Position numbers and translations under genes: made by a program. From NCBI GenBank assembly GCA_045537455.1, contig JAZSPM010000095.1, forward strand, positions 1-30,584: a stretch of 30,584 nucleotides of DNA. Direction: 5' to 3'. The first letter of the stretch is position 1. Every line of letters starts with the position of its first letter. This DNA is from Ornithomonoglobus_A sp045537455. GTDB lineage: Bacteria; Bacillota; Clostridia; UBA1381. This document shows, piece by piece, positions 26,950-30,584 of the stretch. The notes under the pieces are model-generated. The model was not told the DNA's origin and did no database searches. It was given only the letters and a program-made list of their open reading frames with translations.

Positions 26950-28215
26950 TTAGAATAAAATAATTATAAACTGTGATACAAGTACAACAGCGATAAGTGC
27001 TATCGGATATGTTGCCGCGTAAGCTGCTGCAACGTCCTCTGTTCCTGCTGTTCCGATAAGAGTTCCCAAAGCCGGTGTTGATGTCATACCGCCTGTTATT
27101 GAGCCTAAGTTGTTAAGAAGGCTTAGCTTTAGTACGTACTTAGCAAAGAAATAACCTACTAACATAGGAATGATTGTCATTATAACACCGTATACGAAAT
27201 ACATTGGGTCAAAGTTAGCAACGAAGTCTGCACCGCCCGGTATACCGGCACCCACAAGGAAAAGAACAAGTCCAAGCTCTCTGAAAAGCTTTAAGGTTGA
27301 CTGTTCAGGCATCATATTAAGCTTGCCTATTCTTCCAAAATGTCCAAAAACAAGTGAAGCTAAAAGACATCCGCCTGTAGTTGTAAGTGAGAAGCAGGTT
27401 CCTGAAAGTCCGTCAGCGCTTAAAGGAATCTTGATTCTTCCAAGGAAGGTTCCTATTACAGCAGCAAGGGCAAATGCTGCAAAGCCGTGACCGTCAAGCG
27501 ATAGAAGATTTCCTGAGAATACCTTCTTGTTAACTTCCTTTTCATCAGTTTGAACAAGCTTTGCTCTTTCTTCATCCATATTTGCCTTTGTGATTTTAGG
27601 GATAATCTGAACGAATAAGACAACACCGATAACACCGAATATGTATGCAATACCGTGACCTACTGATACAAGACTTGTAAATTCCTCTGCAACGGTTGCC
27701 TTTGCGGCTGAGAATGCAGGGGTTGAGGTAAGTGAACCTGAAAGTAACCCTACTATCATAGCAACAAAGCCGTCAAGACTGTCAATAGAAGAGCCAAAGC
27801 CGATAGCTTTACCAATATATATACAGCCTACAGCCGCCAGACCTCCGGCTAAAATTACAATCAAGCCTAAAAGAACATAGGATTTAAAGTTTTTCTTCAT
27901 GTTGCCAAAGAATTTAGGACCTGCAATAAATCCAACTGAAGTTACAAAAAGAATTAGTCCGAGACTTTCAACAATTTCAAGTGCTTTATCAGCAAAACCT
28001 ACTTCAGCAGCACCCTTTATAATCAACTGTTCTTCTAATGGTGTAAAGAACAAAGCACCGAATAAAAGTGCAACAACGAATACGCCTGCATCACCAAGTG
28101 ATACACCCTTTATTGTTATTCTGCCAAGAGAATAGCCTGCAAACAGAATAGCAAAAATACAAAACATCAAAAATGTTATACCTGTAATAGGAATAACTCC
28201 TCCTAAAAGTGTCAT
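26950..28215 (-). CDS. AspT/YidE-family transporter, likely dicarboxylate or amino-acid exchanger
   Basis: 421 aa from the ATG at 28215, chosen because AAAGGAG lies 8 nt upstream; an in-frame GTG at 28233 overlaps that site. It is a membrane protein with an internal duplication: GSLTSTPAFSAA in the first half and GGMTSTPALGTL in the second, the hallmark of the YidE/YbjL/AspT (aspartate:alanine exchanger) family. The usual pair of TrkA_C domains between the halves is absent; only a short charged loop (about residues 210-240) remains, so the protein is about 130 residues shorter than AspT. The family includes aspartate/alanine antiporters and the Corynebacterium succinate exporter SucE. Lying between fumarate reductase and fumarase, it most likely moves succinate, fumarate, malate or aspartate; the substrate is inferred. 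Confidence 0.85.
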   Translation of the reverse strand: MTLLGGVIPITGITFLMFCIFAILFAGYSLGRITIKGVSLGDAGVFVVALLFGALFFTPLEEQLIIKGAAEVGFADKALEIVESLGLILFVTSVGFIAGPKFFGNMKKNFKSYVLLGLIVILAGGLAAVGCIYIGKAIGFGSSIDSLDGFVAMIVGLLSGSLTSTPAFSAAKATVAEEFTSLVSVGHGIAYIFGVIGVVLFVQIIPKITKANMDEERAKLVQTDEKEVNKKVFSGNLLSLDGHGFAAFALAAVIGTFLGRIKIPLSADGLSGTCFSLTTTGGCLLASLVFGHFGRIGKLNMMPEQSTLKLFRELGLVLFLVGAGIPGGADFVANFDPMYFVYGVIMTIIPMLVGYFFAKYVLKLSLLNNLGSITGGMTSTPALGTLIGTAGTEDVAAAYAATYPIALIAVVLVSQFIIILF

Positions 28216-28236
28216 ATATAAAACTCCTTTCACAAT

Positions 28237-28265
28237 TATTCAGAGAGGGAGACCCTCTCTGAATA
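28237..28265 (-). promoter_or_regulatory. 13-bp intergenic hairpin without U tract
   Basis: Perfect 13-bp stem (28237-28249 with 28253-28265) with a 3-nt loop in the 57-nt gap between frdA and the transporter gene. On the minus strand it is followed by AATTGTG, not a U run, so full termination is unlikely. It may protect the frdBA message from 3' decay or lower expression of the membrane protein. Confidence 0.6.
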
Positions 28266-28272
28266 TAAAAAC

Positions 28273-29874
28273 TTATCTTTCATGTCTTGCATATTTAGGA
28301 AGAAGAAGCGGTGAAACATCATCAGTTGCAATACCTGCCTTCTCAAGCTCTGCAGCATAATCCTCAATATGCTTTAATGTCATTGTTCCAAGCTCGGTTG
28401 TCTTTGCCTTTGCAGCGGCAGCCTTACCTGCGTTACGTCCGAATACGATAATATCCAGAAGTGAATTACCCATAAGACGGTTTCTGCCGTGAATTCCGCC
28501 TACAGCTTCACCTGCAACAAGAAGATTGTCTATTGCCTTTGTGAAACCGTCGCCGCCGATTTCAAGTCCGCCGTTCTGATAGTGAAGTGTCGGATATACA
28601 AGTATCGGCTGCTTTCTCATATCTATACCGTAGTTTAAGTACATTCTCATCATGGCAGGGATTCTCTTTTCGATTGTTCCTTCGCCACCAAGCATTTCAA
28701 TCATCGGAGTATCAAGCCATACGCCGCTTCCAAGAGGGGTATCAACACCCTTGCCTCTGTCTGAACATTCACGTATAATTGAAGCCGCTGCAACGTCACG
28801 TGTTTCAAGCGGATGCATGAAAGCTTCGCCTTCTACATTAACAAGCATTGCTCCAAGTGAACGAACCTTTTCTGTTACCAATGCACCAAATATCTGTGAA
28901 GGATAAGCAACACCTGTAGGGTGGTACTGAATTGTATCCTGATACAATAGCGGAGCACCTGCACGGTAGCCTAAGATAAGTCCGTCTGCTGTTGCACCGT
29001 AGTGATTTGATGTAGGGAAGTTCTGATAATGCAGACGTCCTGCACCGCCTGTTGCGATAACAACAGTCTTTGCTCTTGCAACAAGATAATCATCTGTTTC
29101 CATATTCAGAAGCACTGCACCTGCAACCTGACCCTTTTCGTCCTTTATAAGTTCTACTGCTGATGTGAATTCAACAACAGGAATCTGACGGTTAATAACC
29201 TCATCACGAAGTGTACGCATGATTTCAGCACCTGAATAGTCCTTACAAGCGTGCATTCTCTTTCTTGATGTACCGCCGCCGTGAGTTGTTACCATTCTGC
29301 CGTCTGCGTCCTTATCGAACATAACACCAAGCTCATTTAACCAACGTATTGCATCGGGAGCTTCCATAACAAGTCTCTTTAAAAGCTCAGGTCTTGCGGC
29401 AAAGTGACCGCCGCCGAAAGCGTCAAGATAGTGCTGAACAGGTGAGTCGTTCTCCTTGTCAGCTGCCTGAATACCGCCCTCTGCCATCATTGTGTTGGCA
29501 TCGCCGATTCTAAGCTTTGTAACTATCATTACGTTTGCACCTAATTCATGGGCTTCAATAGCTGCTGAAGCACCTGCACCGCCGCCGCCTATGATAAGCA
29601 CGTCAACGTCATAATCCACTTTATTCAAATCAACCTTATCATTTAAAAGACGGCTGTTTGAGTGAAGAAGATTTCCTAATTCTGTAGGGATTTTTTCGCC
29701 CTTGTTAGGACCAATTTTTATTTCTGTAAAGCCTTCTGCTCTGTAATCAGGGTGATACTGTTTAAGAAGGGCTTCCTTTTCTTCTGCAGTCATTCTTCTC
29801 GGTTCAACGCCCATACGAGCAGCTCTTGTAGCTTCAACCTTTTTGATTGACTCAAGCATTTCGGATGTAAACAT
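28273..29874 (-). CDS. frdA: Fumarate reductase-type flavoprotein subunit, atypical
   Basis: 533 aa. FAD-binding Rossmann motif VLIIGGGGAGASAA begins near residue 92, after an unusual N-terminal extension of about 85 residues. Active-site blocks of the FrdA/SdhA family are present: THGGGTSRKR (198-206), QYHPTG (317-321), R359 in TRDVAAASI (expected proton-shuttle Arg) and LHYQNGG near 428. Where FrdA/SdhA have the FAD-linked His (SHTVAAEGG), this protein has AN-127-TMMAEGG, so flavin is probably non-covalent. It ends soon after GNSLLDIIVFG and lacks the C-terminal helical domain of about 130 residues. Expected reaction: fumarate to succinate in the cytoplasm with FrdB as electron donor. AAGGAGGG lies 8 nt before the ATG, overlapping the frdB stop region. 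L-aspartate oxidase is less likely given frdB and fumarase. Confidence 0.92.
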   Translation of the reverse strand: MFTSEMLESIKKVEATRAARMGVEPRRMTAEEKEALLKQYHPDYRAEGFTEIKIGPNKGEKIPTELGNLLHSNSRLLNDKVDLNKVDYDVDVLIIGGGGAGASAAIEAHELGANVMIVTKLRIGDANTMMAEGGIQAADKENDSPVQHYLDAFGGGHFAARPELLKRLVMEAPDAIRWLNELGVMFDKDADGRMVTTHGGGTSRKRMHACKDYSGAEIMRTLRDEVINRQIPVVEFTSAVELIKDEKGQVAGAVLLNMETDDYLVARAKTVVIATGGAGRLHYQNFPTSNHYGATADGLILGYRAGAPLLYQDTIQYHPTGVAYPSQIFGALVTEKVRSLGAMLVNVEGEAFMHPLETRDVAAASIIRECSDRGKGVDTPLGSGVWLDTPMIEMLGGEGTIEKRIPAMMRMYLNYGIDMRKQPILVYPTLHYQNGGLEIGGDGFTKAIDNLLVAGEAVGGIHGRNRLMGNSLLDIIVFGRNAGKAAAAKAKTTELGTMTLKHIEDYAAELEKAGIATDDVSPLLLPKYARHER

Positions 29875-29888
29875 ATTTCATTCCCTCC

Positions 29889-30563
29889 TTATTTCTCAAT
29901 ATCTCTTGTATTATAAAGCTCTTTCATTTCTGCGATTGGCTTTTGCATAATCTGCTCAATCAAATCATCATATGCACCTTCGTTGATTTCGCCTACACGT
30001 GCTGTAAGATGCTCTGATTCAGGAGCAATAAACTTACCTACAAGACGTCTTGCAAGCAATGCAACCATCGGATGTGAAATACCTGCAGGACATCTTACTG
30101 TACAGCATCCGCAGGCTACGCAGTCAAATGATTCCTCTGCACACTTTTCAAAATCACCTCTCTGAGCGTATGCAATGTACTGCATTACGTTCAAGCCCTG
30201 TGTACAAGCCTTTGTGCAGGCATTACAGCCAATACAGCTGTAAATTTCAGGATATAATTCCATCATAATCTGCTTCTTTGCTTCGATACTGTTTATATCA
30301 TATGTTCTCTTGTCAGTCGGGAAGAACGGAATGCTTGCAACGCACATTCCCTCCTGAACCTGTGTCTGACAGGCAAGACAGGTTTTAAGCTCATTTTTAC
30401 CTTTTATTCTGTATATGGTAGCACAAGCACCGCAGAAGCCATGACGGCAGCCGCAGCCTCTTTTTAGAGTATAGCCTGCGTATTCCATAGCTGTCATTAT
30501 GGTTAAATCAGCAGGAACGCTGTAGTGCTTACCGAAGAAATAAACATTTACCATGTTTTCCAT
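29889..30563 (-). CDS. frdB: Fumarate reductase-type iron-sulfur subunit, three-cluster
   Basis: 224 aa. N-terminal plant-type [2Fe-2S] domain with C39, C44, C47 (CRHGFCGAC) and C62/C65 (CLAC), then a double ferredoxin fold: C110, C113, C116, C120 and C148, C151, C154, C158. Both sets are complete CxxCxxCxxxC, so two [4Fe-4S] clusters are expected, unlike Escherichia coli FrdB, where one is [3Fe-4S]. It passes electrons to FrdA. No CCG domains (as in TfrB) follow, and no membrane anchor gene is seen downstream; one could lie upstream of the window. The ATG at 30563 has AAAGGA 11 nt upstream; an ATG three codons later is possible. The last 21 nt of the window hold no recognisable promoter. Confidence 0.92.
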   Translation of the reverse strand: MENMVNVYFFGKHYSVPADLTIMTAMEYAGYTLKRGCGCRHGFCGACATIYRIKGKNELKTCLACQTQVQEGMCVASIPFFPTDKRTYDINSIEAKKQIMMELYPEIYSCIGCNACTKACTQGLNVMQYIAYAQRGDFEKCAEESFDCVACGCCTVRCPAGISHPMVALLARRLVGKFIAPESEHLTARVGEINEGAYDDLIEQIMQKPIAEMKELYNTRDIEK

Positions 30564-30584
30564 TTTGTATATATTCCTTTCTAT

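Noticed and set aside
28216..28233. GTG start of the transporter at 28233
   Set aside because: It overlaps the ribosome site AAAGGAG that serves the ATG at 28215.
28273..29874. L-aspartate oxidase (NadB)
   Set aside because: No nadA or nadC nearby; frdB and fumarase are adjacent and the N-terminal extension is unlike NadB.

Overview
The window looks like chromosome from an AT-rich, anaerobic, Gram-positive member of the Clostridia, probably a gut or rumen polysaccharide degrader. The evidence is S-layer homology (SLH) proteins with signal peptides, strong AGGAGG-type ribosome sites, sigma-A promoters with 17-18 bp spacers, a YesM-type histidine kinase and a fumarate-reduction operon without a visible membrane anchor. 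From memory, the mix of surface proteins resembles pectin-degrading gut Clostridia such as Monoglobus, but the sequence alone does not prove a genus.

Left half (1-17967, all + strand): a cell-surface glycan cluster. It starts inside a modular Ig-like/jelly-roll surface protein whose 5' end lies outside the window. Two SLH proteins follow, then a secreted right-handed beta-helix protein, a sensor histidine kinase without an adjacent response regulator, a second secreted beta-helix protein, and a GH3 glycosidase without a signal peptide. The two beta-helix proteins are paralogues with GH141-like motifs. Two further domains recur between proteins of the cluster, so it appears to be built from a small shared set of modules. 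Gaps are 3-70 nt, except for 151 nt before the kinase. That gap holds two inverted repeats and a possible promoter. A bidirectional terminator at 18008-18044 ends the cluster.

Middle (18048-22917): housekeeping genes. On the - strand are aspS with its own consensus promoter, and an operon of a lipid/diacylglycerol kinase-like gene, a COG2426 small membrane protein and cysE. A divergent DeoR-family regulator has its own promoter on the + strand.

Right (22957-30563, - strand): one compact operon transcribed from outside the window: frdB, frdA, an AspT/YidE-type transporter, fumarase alpha and beta subunits, a stand-alone trpB, and a CPA2 cation/proton antiporter. Spacing is 0-57 nt, mostly 14-15 nt. 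The genes fit a malate -> fumarate -> succinate branch with dicarboxylate exchange. The fumarate reductase is unusual: the covalent-FAD histidine is replaced by Asn, both C-terminal clusters have complete [4Fe-4S] ligand sets, the C-terminal helical domain is missing, and no membrane anchor gene is visible between frdB and trpB.

No tRNA, rRNA, CRISPR array, insertion sequence or recognisable riboswitch was seen. No gene-free stretch exceeds about 170 nt. The strongest candidates for undescribed biology are the modular surface cluster with its embedded kinase and the atypical fumarate reductase operon.
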